Positions 53,231 to 61,147 of a stretch of 64,000 bases of DNA are shown piece after piece; position 1 is the stretch's first letter, and each line of letters begins with the position of its first letter. Under the pieces are notes generated by a model, which was given only the letters and a program-made list of their open reading frames with translations, made no database searches and was not told where the DNA came from. This DNA comes from Planctomycetota bacterium (GTDB lineage Bacteria > Planctomycetota > B15-G4): the NCBI GenBank assembly GCA_020638905.1, contig JACKHP010000006.1, positions 124,001-188,000 on the forward strand. Reading direction: 5' to 3'. The position numbers and the translations under genes are program-made.

Positions 53231-54159
53231 TGCAGACCGCCGAGCACTCCCTCTGGCAGGACGTCAACGACTGGCTCGACGGCATCGCCGGCAAGCCCGC
53301 ACCGGGCACCGTCGTCGTCGAACCCGGCAGCCACGGCCTCTCGCACTGGACCGACACCGAGAAGCTGCCCACGTTCGTCGCGATCCTGGTCTTCGCGGTG
53401 ATCATGTTCCGCGCCCAGGCCAATGCCAAGCGCGGCAAGGAGGTGCCGATCCGGCGCATCGCGGGCCTCGACGCCCTCGACGAGGCCATCGGCCGCGCGA
53501 CCGAGATGGGACGTCCCGTGCTGTACGTGCCGGGCATCGACGAGATCAAGGAGATCCAGACGATCTACTCGATGATGATCCTGCGGCACGTGGCCCGCAA
53601 GACCGCCGAGTACGGCACCGAGCTGATCGTGCCCGTGAAAGACTCGGTCGTGCTCACCTTCGCCGAGGAGTCGGTCAAGCAGGGCTGCCTCGACGCGGGT
53701 CGTCCCGACGCGTTCATCGCCGACAACGTGCGCTACCTCTCGAACGAGCAGTTCGCGTACTGCGCGGGCGTGGCGGGCATCATGAACCGCGAGAAGCCGG
53801 CCGCGAACATCATGCTCGGCATGTTCTTCGCCGAGTCGCTGATCCTGGCCGAGACCGGCTTCGCGACCGGCGCGATCCAGGTGGCCGGATCGGCCAAGCA
53901 GCACCAGCTCCCGTTCTTCGTGGCGGCCTGCGACTACACGATCATCGGCGAGGAGTACTTCGCCGTGACGGCGTACCTGACGCGCGAGCCGGGCCTGCTG
54001 GGCACCATCCGCGCGGCCGACATGGTCAAGCTCGTGGCCATCGCCGCGCTCGTGGTGGGCGTCGTGGCCGCGGCCGTGTGCGCACCCGACCCCCACACGC
54101 TCGCCAAGGACGCGGGGGCCACGTTCTTCTCCGTCTTCCAGCGGCTCTTCGGGAAGTAG
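53230..54159 (+). CDS. DUF6754-like membrane protein
   Basis: A 309-residue protein with transmembrane segments near residues 46-62 and 272-290 bracketing a soluble domain. That domain starts RRIAGLDALDEAIGRATEMGRPV and includes YVPGIDEIKEIQTIYSMM, a pattern resembling the DUF6754 family. An alanine/glycine-rich segment follows (IMLGMFFAESLILAE). Its function is unknown. The start ATG shares its A with the preceding stop (TGATG). Confidence 0.68.
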   Translation: MQTAEHSLWQDVNDWLDGIAGKPAPGTVVVEPGSHGLSHWTDTEKLPTFVAILVFAVIMFRAQANAKRGKEVPIRRIAGLDALDEAIGRATEMGRPVLYVPGIDEIKEIQTIYSMMILRHVARKTAEYGTELIVPVKDSVVLTFAEESVKQGCLDAGRPDAFIADNVRYLSNEQFAYCAGVAGIMNREKPAANIMLGMFFAESLILAETGFATGAIQVAGSAKQHQLPFFVAACDYTIIGEEYFAVTAYLTREPGLLGTIRAADMVKLVAIAALVVGVVAAAVCAPDPHTLAKDAGATFFSVFQRLFGK

Positions 54160-54165
54160 GCGTCC

Positions 54166-55041
54166 ATGAAGCGCGAGATCCCGATCCTGCTCACGGTGCT
54201 GAGCGGACTCCTCATCACCCTGGCCTTCTTCACCTCGAGCGCCGAAGACTCGCCGCTCCTGTGGACGAAGGCCGTGAACACCGAGCTGCTCGAGTGGGCC
54301 CAGGTGTTCTTCTCGGTGGCCTTCCTGCTGGGCATCGCGAACCTGGTGCGCATCAGCCTCAAGCAGATCAGCAACCGGCACCCCGACGCGCCCTACAAGG
54401 CGGTGCTGCTCGTCTCGCTCTTCGGCTTCCTGGCCATCGGCATGGCCGAGATCCACGAGACCGAGATGCAGCTCCCGTTCACGGACGAGCTGTTCGACGG
54501 CGGCATCCGCGTGTCGACGCCCGCGTTCCTGCTGGGCGAGCACAGCCTCGTGCCGCCCAACCACATCACGCTGTCCGACGGGCGCGAGTTCGACGGCTGG
54601 GTGCGCTCGCGCGACAAGTCCACCGACGAGCTCACGATCCTCACCTCCCCCGACCGGCAAGAGATGAAGGTGCCTGCGTCCGACGTGACGGCCACGGTCG
54701 ACCGCTCGCTCAAGCTGTGGGTCTACGACCGCATCTTCATCCCGCTGCAGGCCACGATGTTCAGCCTGCTGGCCTTCTACATCGCGTCGGCCGCCTTCCG
54801 CGCGTTCCGCGCGCGTTCGACCGAGGCCACGCTGCTGCTGCTCGCCGGAGCGATCGTGATGCTCGGCCAGGTGCCGTTGCCGGGCGTGCTGGGCGACCTC
54901 ACCCTCGCCTGGCAGGGCTGGCTGATGGCTTTCGTGAACGGCGCCGGACAGCGCGCCATCATCATCGGCGCGACCCTGGGCGTGCTCGCCACCGGCCTGC
55001 GCATCGTGCTCGGCATCGAGCGCAGCTACCTCTCGGAGTAG
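54166..55041 (+). CDS. Polytopic membrane protein with central beta domain
   Basis: 291 residues. Hydrophobic segments near the N-terminus (about 5-24, 45-62, 85-100) and C-terminus (about 205-225, 228-245, 258-278) flank a ~100-residue soluble insert. The insert contains ITLSDGREFDGWVRSRD, LTILTSPDRQEMKVPASD, suggestive of a small SH3-like barrel. No family is recognised. It follows the previous stop by 6 bp. Confidence 0.7.
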   Translation: MKREIPILLTVLSGLLITLAFFTSSAEDSPLLWTKAVNTELLEWAQVFFSVAFLLGIANLVRISLKQISNRHPDAPYKAVLLVSLFGFLAIGMAEIHETEMQLPFTDELFDGGIRVSTPAFLLGEHSLVPPNHITLSDGREFDGWVRSRDKSTDELTILTSPDRQEMKVPASDVTATVDRSLKLWVYDRIFIPLQATMFSLLAFYIASAAFRAFRARSTEATLLLLAGAIVMLGQVPLPGVLGDLTLAWQGWLMAFVNGAGQRAIIIGATLGVLATGLRIVLGIERSYLSE

Positions 55042-55045
55042 GCCG

Positions 55046-55909
55046 ATGTCCCTGCAAGACTTCGACCGGCGCTGGATCTTCCTGGCCATGGGCGTGATCG
55101 TGGTCGGGCTCTACGCCTTCGGCCCCGCCGCCGAGATGAAGGTCAACCAGTACGCCCAGTCGTACTTCGACACGATCGAGGCCCTGCAGCCCGGCGACAT
55201 CGTGCTGCTCTCGGCCGACTTCGACCCGGCGAGCGCGGCCGAGATCGAGCCGATGTACATCGCCACGATCCACCACCTCATGTCGAAGGACGTGCGCATC
55301 ATCAACGTCGCGACGTGGCCCGCGGCACCGCCCTTCACGCGCACGCAGTTCTCGGTCATCCCCGACGTGTACGGCAAGGTCTACGGCAAGGACTGGGTCG
55401 AGCTGGGCTTCAAGCCCGGTGACGACGTGGCGATGGGCAACATCGGGCAGTCGCTGCGCTCGACGTACCCCGCCGACGCGCGCGGCAACCCGATCGACTC
55501 GCTCGAGATCATGAACGACGTCGGCGACGCGATGCGCGGCATCAAGCTGCTCGTCACGCTCTCGGCCGGCTACCCCGGCATCCTCGAGTGGATCGCCCAG
55601 GTGGGCGGCCGCTACGAGGTCCCGATCGTGACCGGCACCACGGCCGTCCAGACGCCCGACCTGTTCGCCTTCTACCCGAACCAGGTCAAGGGATTCCTGG
55701 GCGCGGCCACCGGCGCGACGCAGTACCTGCAGCTCGTCGACGAGAAGCTGGCCACCGTCGTCGGCGGCAAGAGCGAGCTCACGGCACCCAAGCAAGAGAA
55801 CCAGAAGCGCATGCTCGTGCAGTTCTGGGGACACATGCTCATCATCGCGCTGATCCTGATCGGCAACCTGATCTACTTCTTCGGCACCCGCCAGGGGGCA
55901 CGCGCATGA
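55046..55909 (+). CDS. Membrane-anchored protein with Rossmann-like domain, unknown
   Basis: 287 residues: transmembrane helix at about 11-28, a soluble domain (GDIVLLSADFDPASAAEIEP, then IIGNLIYFF-type helix at the C-terminus about 258-278). Segments such as GIKLLVTLSAGYPGILEWI and VPIVTGTTAVQTPD look like alternating beta/alpha, Rossmann-like elements. No catalytic motif is assigned. It begins 4 bp after the preceding stop, and its stop overlaps the next ATG. Confidence 0.7.
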   Translation: MSLQDFDRRWIFLAMGVIVVGLYAFGPAAEMKVNQYAQSYFDTIEALQPGDIVLLSADFDPASAAEIEPMYIATIHHLMSKDVRIINVATWPAAPPFTRTQFSVIPDVYGKVYGKDWVELGFKPGDDVAMGNIGQSLRSTYPADARGNPIDSLEIMNDVGDAMRGIKLLVTLSAGYPGILEWIAQVGGRYEVPIVTGTTAVQTPDLFAFYPNQVKGFLGAATGATQYLQLVDEKLATVVGGKSELTAPKQENQKRMLVQFWGHMLIIALILIGNLIYFFGTRQGARA

Positions 55910-56820
55910 GTCTCCTCGCCCTGCAGGACGCCGCCGCGTCCGCCCCCCCGTTCTTCACCTACACGCCGAACGCGCCCGACGTGCTCGGCGGCTGGCTGAT
56001 CTGCTTCTTCACGCTGGCCGTGTTCAGCTTCCTGTACAAGGACAATCCCTTCTACAAGCTGGCCGAGCACGTGTTCGTCGGCGTCGGCACCGCGTGGTTC
56101 ACGATGGAGTACTACAACGAGGGCATCCGCAAGCCCCTCGTCGAGTACGTCGACGCGGCGCGTGAGCAGGCCGTGCGCATCGCCGCGCTGGGCCCGAACG
56201 CCTCGCCCGAGGCGGTGCGCGAGCTGCAGACGAAGCTCGGCGGCTACCCCATCGACCCGTCCTGGGCGATCGGCATCCGGGCCGGCGCGATCGTGCTCTC
56301 GATCTTCCTGCTGGTGCGGCTGTTCAAGAACGACTCGTGGATGCCGCGCTGGCCGCTGGCGATCATGGTCGGCGTCTACGCCGCGCTCAAGATGACCGGC
56401 GAGGTGCAGAGCAAGCTCGTGCTGCAGGTCGCCGAGACGATGAAGAGCCCGTTCACGTCGCCGGTCGACGGCACGCCGCTCGCGTGGGACGTGCAGGTCG
56501 GCAACGTCGTCTTCCTGGTGGGCCTGGTCTGCGCGCTGACGTACTTCCTGTTCACGTTCCAGCGCAACAAGGTCGTGCACGGCATGGCACGCGTGGGCGT
56601 GATCACGCTCATGATCACCTTCGGCAGCATGTTCGGCTTCACCGTCCTGGGCCGCATCGCCCTGCTCATCGAGCGCGTCTCGAGCCTGAGCGACTACTCC
56701 GGCCCCGAGTACGGACTGTTCGGCGCCGGCGCCGCGCTGAGTCCCCCGTACGTGGCCGGAGCGGTGATCGTGGCCACGCTCGTGGCGCTCTCGCTGGCCA
56801 AGCCGAGCCGCGCCGACTGA
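55906..56820 (+). CDS. Polytopic membrane protein, last gene of the MutL-like operon
   Basis: 304 residues with about six hydrophobic segments, including VLGGWLICFFTLAVFSFLY, IGIRAGAIVLSIFLLVRLF, VGNVVFLVGLVCALTYFLF and ARVGVITLMITFGSMFGFTV. No known transporter or enzyme signature was seen. It completes a set of four membrane proteins after the ATPase and the barrel-sandwich protein. Confidence 0.7.
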   Translation: MSLLALQDAAASAPPFFTYTPNAPDVLGGWLICFFTLAVFSFLYKDNPFYKLAEHVFVGVGTAWFTMEYYNEGIRKPLVEYVDAAREQAVRIAALGPNASPEAVRELQTKLGGYPIDPSWAIGIRAGAIVLSIFLLVRLFKNDSWMPRWPLAIMVGVYAALKMTGEVQSKLVLQVAETMKSPFTSPVDGTPLAWDVQVGNVVFLVGLVCALTYFLFTFQRNKVVHGMARVGVITLMITFGSMFGFTVLGRIALLIERVSSLSDYSGPEYGLFGAGAALSPPYVAGAVIVATLVALSLAKPSRAD

Positions 56821-56849
56821 TCCCACGGAGGTCGGCGATCGGGCCGGTT

Positions 56850-56873
56850 CGGGTCGCTGACGCCCGAGACCCG
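56850..56873 (+). terminator. Weak hairpin after the membrane-protein operon
   Basis: CGGGTC (56850-56855) and GACCCG (56868-56873) form a 6-bp stem with a 12-nt loop, 30 bp after the last stop. There is no T-run. Confidence 0.3.
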
Positions 56874-56905
56874 CTCCCGGCGCGGATGACCTTCGCCGCG
56901 GGCGC

Positions 56906-57727
56906 CTAGACCTGCGCGTCGGCCGGCGACCCGTCGCCCCACAGCGCGCCGGCGCTCGACACGGCCCGTCCGGCCTGCCACATCGCCACGGAGGCGCGTG
57001 CCGCGGACGCGTCCGAGCCGGCCACCCGCGTGCCCCGCACGAGGTCGTGCAGCACGCCGAGGTCGAGGAGCCGCTCGACGGCCTTGCGTGTCTCGTCGCC
57101 CGTGATGCGCGAGAAGACCGCCTGGGACAGGTCGCGCGCCGCCATGCCGGCGGTCAACGGGCGCGTGCCGTCCTGGCTCTTGTGGGCGCCGATGGCGCGT
57201 GCCTTCTGCGTGCGCGCCTCGGTCACGTCGACCTCGAACACGTCGTCGTCGGCGGGCAGCGCGTCCCACACTCCGAAGCCCAGCACGCGTCCGTCGGCAC
57301 GCACCAGGTCGGCCAGCAGCCCGGCCAGCGTCACCGCGCGGTGCGTGTCGTGTCGCTCGAGCGGCCACGGCAGGAGCAGCACGTCGTACGTCCGTCGTCC
57401 CGCGAGCTCGCCGAGCGCCTGCGCGACGGCCTCGGGATCGGCGCGCAGCTCGGCCGACGACCGTCCCAGGAAGAGCACGCGCGAGACACCCAGCGCCGCG
57501 CAGGCCGCCTCGGACTCACGCCGACGCTCGGCCACCAGCTCGTCGCCTGCCGACGCGTCGGCCGCGATGCCGCCGTCGCCGCGCGCGCAGACGACGACCG
57601 AGACGCGCGCGCCGGCGCGCGCCATGAGGGCCAGCGTGCCGCCGCAGCCGAGGGCCTCGTCGTCGGGGTGCGGCGCCAGGAGCAGGACGTCGCGGCCGCT
57701 CGCCGCGCCGGGGTCGAGGCTCTTCAC
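56906..57727 (-). CDS. PIG-L family deacetylase
   Basis: A 273-residue PIG-L/LmbE-fold deacetylase. Zinc motif HPDDE (H20, D22, D23) and the DTHRAV segment (His ligand region) are present. Family members remove N-acetyl groups from GlcNAc-containing compounds such as bacillithiol or mycothiol precursors and surface glycans. The GTG start overlaps the stop of the giant secreted protein gene (GTGA), an unusual coupling. The cytoplasmic location is inferred from the absence of a signal peptide. The last ~60 residues are extra relative to short family members. Confidence 0.85.
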   Translation of the reverse strand: MKSLDPGAASGRDVLLLAPHPDDEALGCGGTLALMARAGARVSVVVCARGDGGIAADASAGDELVAERRRESEAACAALGVSRVLFLGRSSAELRADPEAVAQALGELAGRRTYDVLLLPWPLERHDTHRAVTLAGLLADLVRADGRVLGFGVWDALPADDDVFEVDVTEARTQKARAIGAHKSQDGTRPLTAGMAARDLSQAVFSRITGDETRKAVERLLDLGVLHDLVRGTRVAGSDASAARASVAMWQAGRAVSSAGALWGDGSPADAQV

Positions 57728-60700
57728 GGCGACTGCGAGAGTCCCGCGCTCGGGACGTACGTGCGGAACAGCGGACCCAGCGGGGTCACGGCCACCAGCG
57801 GCACGAGCAGCGGATCGGGCTCGGCCAGCACGTCGGAGACGTTCGCGAGCGGGTAGTACACCGGCACGCTCGAGATCGCGATGCCCGTCTCGGCCTCGGA
57901 GTCGAAGCCGAACGAGAACACGAGCGCCGTCCCCGCTCCGCTGACCGGGTCGTACGGGACGAACTGGAAGCTGTCGTCCATGATGCGCCCGAAGTGCGTG
58001 CCGCCGATCGTGTAGGCCGACGTGATGTCGCGCTCGAACAGGAAGCTCTCGAGGTCGACCGCGTAGGCGTGCTGGTCGTCGCCCAGCGGGTCGCTGCCCT
58101 GGGTGCGTGCGTAGACCACGTGTCCCCCGTAGGGGTTCGGTGTCGGGTTCGAGACGCGCGAGCCCGCCGTCGAGCCGGAGGTCACCGGGAACGCGATCGT
58201 GGGCGACGTCGTGTTGAAGCCGAAGACCTCGTCGGTCGAACCCGCGTCGGCCTGCAGCCGCGCCCGGAAGTACATCATGCCCGCCTGCACGCCCGATCCC
58301 TCGACGAACTGCATCGGCCCGACGCCCTCGGGCGCTCCCAGGATCTCGGTGGACGGCACGAACGTGTCGTCGATCAGGCCCGAGCCCAGGCCGAACTCGT
58401 CGCCCGTCACGTCGTACACGGTGCCGTTCACGGTGGAGATGCCGAGCACGTTCACCACCGAGATCTTCACCGGGAAGGCCCCCGTGCAGTCGGAGAGGCA
58501 GCGCTGGCCTCCGCGCACGACGTAGTAGAACTTCGAGTCGTTCGACAGGAAGGTGCCCAGGACCGCCATCGTGCCCAGGTTCGCGAACGGGGTCGTCGAG
58601 ACGCTGGTGTTCGCGATCACGCTCATCGTGCCGGTGGAGATGCGGTAGCGCATCACGTCCATCTTGTTCGCGTTGTTCGGCGAGTCGAAGCCGAACGGGT
58701 CGTTGTACTTCTGCAGGCCCATGCAGAAGTACGCCGTGTCCGCGTCGACCAGCCTCAGGCCGCGGATCGCGGTGTCCTGCGTGTACTCCCCGGGGATCTT
58801 GAACTTGAGCGTGTTCGGGTCCTCGTAGATCTTCGTCACCAGCGCGTAGTCGGAGCCGTTCGTGCGCGCGGTCATCAGGAAGTCGCGCGCGACGTTGATC
58901 GCGTAGCACCAGATCACGCGCGAGCCGTCGGGCGAGATCGAGCCGCGCTGCGAGAAGCCGTCGCCGCCCGGATAGAAGCCGCGGATCTGGCCCGTGGGCG
59001 GGCTGCTGCCGCCGCTGAACCCCAGGCCCGAGATGTTGAGCAGCTGGTAGCTGGCCGCGCCGGCGCTCGTGATCGTCACGTTGCGCACCGTGTAGACGTC
59101 CTCGTTCGTCTCGGTCGCGCCCGCCACGATGACGAGCACCTTGCCGTTGGCGGACACCAGCGGGAACGGGTCGAAGCGGATCACGGTCGAGCCGTTGCCG
59201 GTGGTCGGGAAGCTCGACGAGATGAACGGGCGCGGCTCGGCCGGCGGCGACTTGCTCGAGCCGGGCGGCACGAGCGGCACGGTGAACACGTCGGAGACGA
59301 GCACCTCCTCGCGCACCCAGAAGCCCTCGAAGCCCTTGTTGGCCACGGTCGAGTCGCCGCTCGCCGACTGGGCCCACTTGTAGGCGACGCCGACGAACGC
59401 GACGTAGTTGTCGGGGTCCGGACCCACCACGCGCACGAACGGCATGGACAGCCGCCGCGAGGGGACGAACAGCGCGCCCGGCGCCGGGTCGGCCGTCTTC
59501 TGCCACTGGACGTTCCACGTCTCGGCGCCGCTCGCGGGCCAGTCGAGCCCGTCGAGCCGGATGGCCCACAGCTCGTCCTGCGAGGACGGGAACTCGCTGC
59601 CCGCGAAGGTGCGCTTGACCGCCAGGAACGCGCGCCGGTCGGGCGTCACGTGCACCATCGGGTCCCACGTGGTGCCGTCGGAGGTCGAGATCTCAGTGCC
59701 GGGGATCAGCCGCCACGTGTGCGTGACGCGGTCGAGCAGCAGGAAGCCCTGCATGCCGTTCGCGTCGTCCTGGTAGCGGTAGAGATCGTGGTCGCGGGTG
59801 ACCGTGCCCACGCCCTCGCCGCCGTCGAACGTCACCGGCGGGACGACCACGTGCGGCATGTCGACGTTGCGCGCGTCGAGGCCGACCCGCGAGCGCGAGA
59901 GCGCGCCCGAGGTGGTCACCATCGAGAACGCGCCCAGCACGACGTCGTTCGCGACGTGCGGGTAGCTGGGATTGCCCGTGCTGCCGAGCTGCTTGCGCGA
60001 GCAGCCCGTGAAGGATGTGCGCGTCTTGCCGGTGTAGCGCACGGCTTCGACCTTGGGACCGCTCGTCGCGCTGTTGCGGTCGCCGTAGAGGTTGGTCAAC
60101 GCCGTCGACGACGTGCTGCGGGCCACGTAGATCGTGCCCTCGGACGGGAATCCCGTCGTGTCGACCACGGGGAACTCGGTGATGCTCAGAGCAGCCGTCA
60201 GATCGGCAGTCAGGCGTGTGGCCGGACGCGAGAGCGGGTTGATCGGCGCGTCGCCCGTGTTGGGCAGGATCGGCAGGAAGCGGAAGCCCGCCGGCAGCCC
60301 GAGCGTGTCGTCGAACTCGAGCTCGGGCGCGTTGCCCGTGCCCAGCGGCGCGACACCCGCCAGCGTCGACCCGTCGAGGTCGGCCGTCGCGAGGCCGGCG
60401 AAACCCGACGGGACGGCTCCCGGCGTCTTGGCCGCCGCGCTGAAGCGCACGTTGAACTCGGGCGGGACGATCTGCAGCGTCACGCCGTCGGAGAGCTTGA
60501 GCGACGGCGCCGAATCGACGTCGCGCACGATGGCCTGGAAGTAGAGCGTGCCGTCGAGCATGCCCGCGGGCACGCTGAGCGGGATCGTCCCCTGGCCCGA
60601 GGCGTCGAGCAGCAGCGGCGTCGGCGCCACGAAGACGAAGGGCGGCAGCGTGAACAGCGGCGGCGGCTCGGCCGGCGCGAAGGGCGTCTTCGCGAGGGAG

Positions 60701-60954
60701 ACGAGCAGTCCCCACGGCACCTGGTTCGAGGCGCCCTCCGACAGGTACTCGAGACGCGCCTCGAAGGCCAGGCCCGAGGCGGCTTCGAAGACCGCGCTGT
60801 TGTCGAAGGGGCCCGACGTCTCGGGCGCCTGGTTGCCGTGCCCGTCGTCGAGGAACAGTCGCGGGAAGTCGCCCGGCGACTGGGCGGACGCGGCGACGGC
60901 GATGAGTCCGGACAGGAGTCCGACGAGGGCGAGGTGTCTCATGCGCTGGATCAT
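57724..60954 (-). CDS. Large secreted protein, beta-rich, with phage-tail-like insert
   Basis: 1076 residues with a Sec signal peptide (MRHLALVGLLSGLIAVAASA). Early in the mature chain (about 75-165) is the beta module seen at the C-termini of the hydrolases at 35347 and 37387 (PLLLDASGQGTIPL, LYFQAIV). Next comes a segment (about 240-340) like those of phage tail or adhesion proteins: FPVVDTTGFPSEGTIYVA, VEAVRYTGKTRTSFTGCSR. The rest resembles a beta-propeller with PD40-like repeats (HVTPDRRAFLAVKR, SISPDGSRVIWCYAI). It is probably a surface or extracellular binding protein. It is coupled to a PIG-L deacetylase. Confidence 0.78.
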   Translation of the reverse strand: MIQRMRHLALVGLLSGLIAVAASAQSPGDFPRLFLDDGHGNQAPETSGPFDNSAVFEAASGLAFEARLEYLSEGASNQVPWGLLVSLAKTPFAPAEPPPLFTLPPFVFVAPTPLLLDASGQGTIPLSVPAGMLDGTLYFQAIVRDVDSAPSLKLSDGVTLQIVPPEFNVRFSAAAKTPGAVPSGFAGLATADLDGSTLAGVAPLGTGNAPELEFDDTLGLPAGFRFLPILPNTGDAPINPLSRPATRLTADLTAALSITEFPVVDTTGFPSEGTIYVARSTSSTALTNLYGDRNSATSGPKVEAVRYTGKTRTSFTGCSRKQLGSTGNPSYPHVANDVVLGAFSMVTTSGALSRSRVGLDARNVDMPHVVVPPVTFDGGEGVGTVTRDHDLYRYQDDANGMQGFLLLDRVTHTWRLIPGTEISTSDGTTWDPMVHVTPDRRAFLAVKRTFAGSEFPSSQDELWAIRLDGLDWPASGAETWNVQWQKTADPAPGALFVPSRRLSMPFVRVVGPDPDNYVAFVGVAYKWAQSASGDSTVANKGFEGFWVREEVLVSDVFTVPLVPPGSSKSPPAEPRPFISSSFPTTGNGSTVIRFDPFPLVSANGKVLVIVAGATETNEDVYTVRNVTITSAGAASYQLLNISGLGFSGGSSPPTGQIRGFYPGGDGFSQRGSISPDGSRVIWCYAINVARDFLMTARTNGSDYALVTKIYEDPNTLKFKIPGEYTQDTAIRGLRLVDADTAYFCMGLQKYNDPFGFDSPNNANKMDVMRYRISTGTMSVIANTSVSTTPFANLGTMAVLGTFLSNDSKFYYVVRGGQRCLSDCTGAFPVKISVVNVLGISTVNGTVYDVTGDEFGLGSGLIDDTFVPSTEILGAPEGVGPMQFVEGSGVQAGMMYFRARLQADAGSTDEVFGFNTTSPTIAFPVTSGSTAGSRVSNPTPNPYGGHVVYARTQGSDPLGDDQHAYAVDLESFLFERDITSAYTIGGTHFGRIMDDSFQFVPYDPVSGAGTALVFSFGFDSEAETGIAISSVPVYYPLANVSDVLAEPDPLLVPLVAVTPLGPLFRTYVPSAGLSQSP

Positions 60955-61086
60955 GGGCTCCGCGCGTCGGGGGGCGTCGCGCCGGGTTCGGGGAGCGCGA
61001 CGGCCGACGGGTCGGGGAGACGACGGCGAGGGGCGGACGTCGCGGGACGTCGTACCCCCCGGGCACCTGACAGGGGACCGTGGCCC

Positions 61087-61092
61087 AGTATA
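61087..61092 (-). promoter_or_regulatory. Likely -10 box for the giant secreted protein/PIG-L operon
   Basis: Minus strand TATACT, five of six to consensus, about 133 bp before the ATG. No good -35 is present, so the promoter call rests on the -10 alone. Confidence 0.35.
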
Positions 61093-61147
61093 CCGGCGCT
61101 CCGTCCCTGTTCGCGCCCCGTCCCGCGCGGCCGCGGGGGGGTCGACG

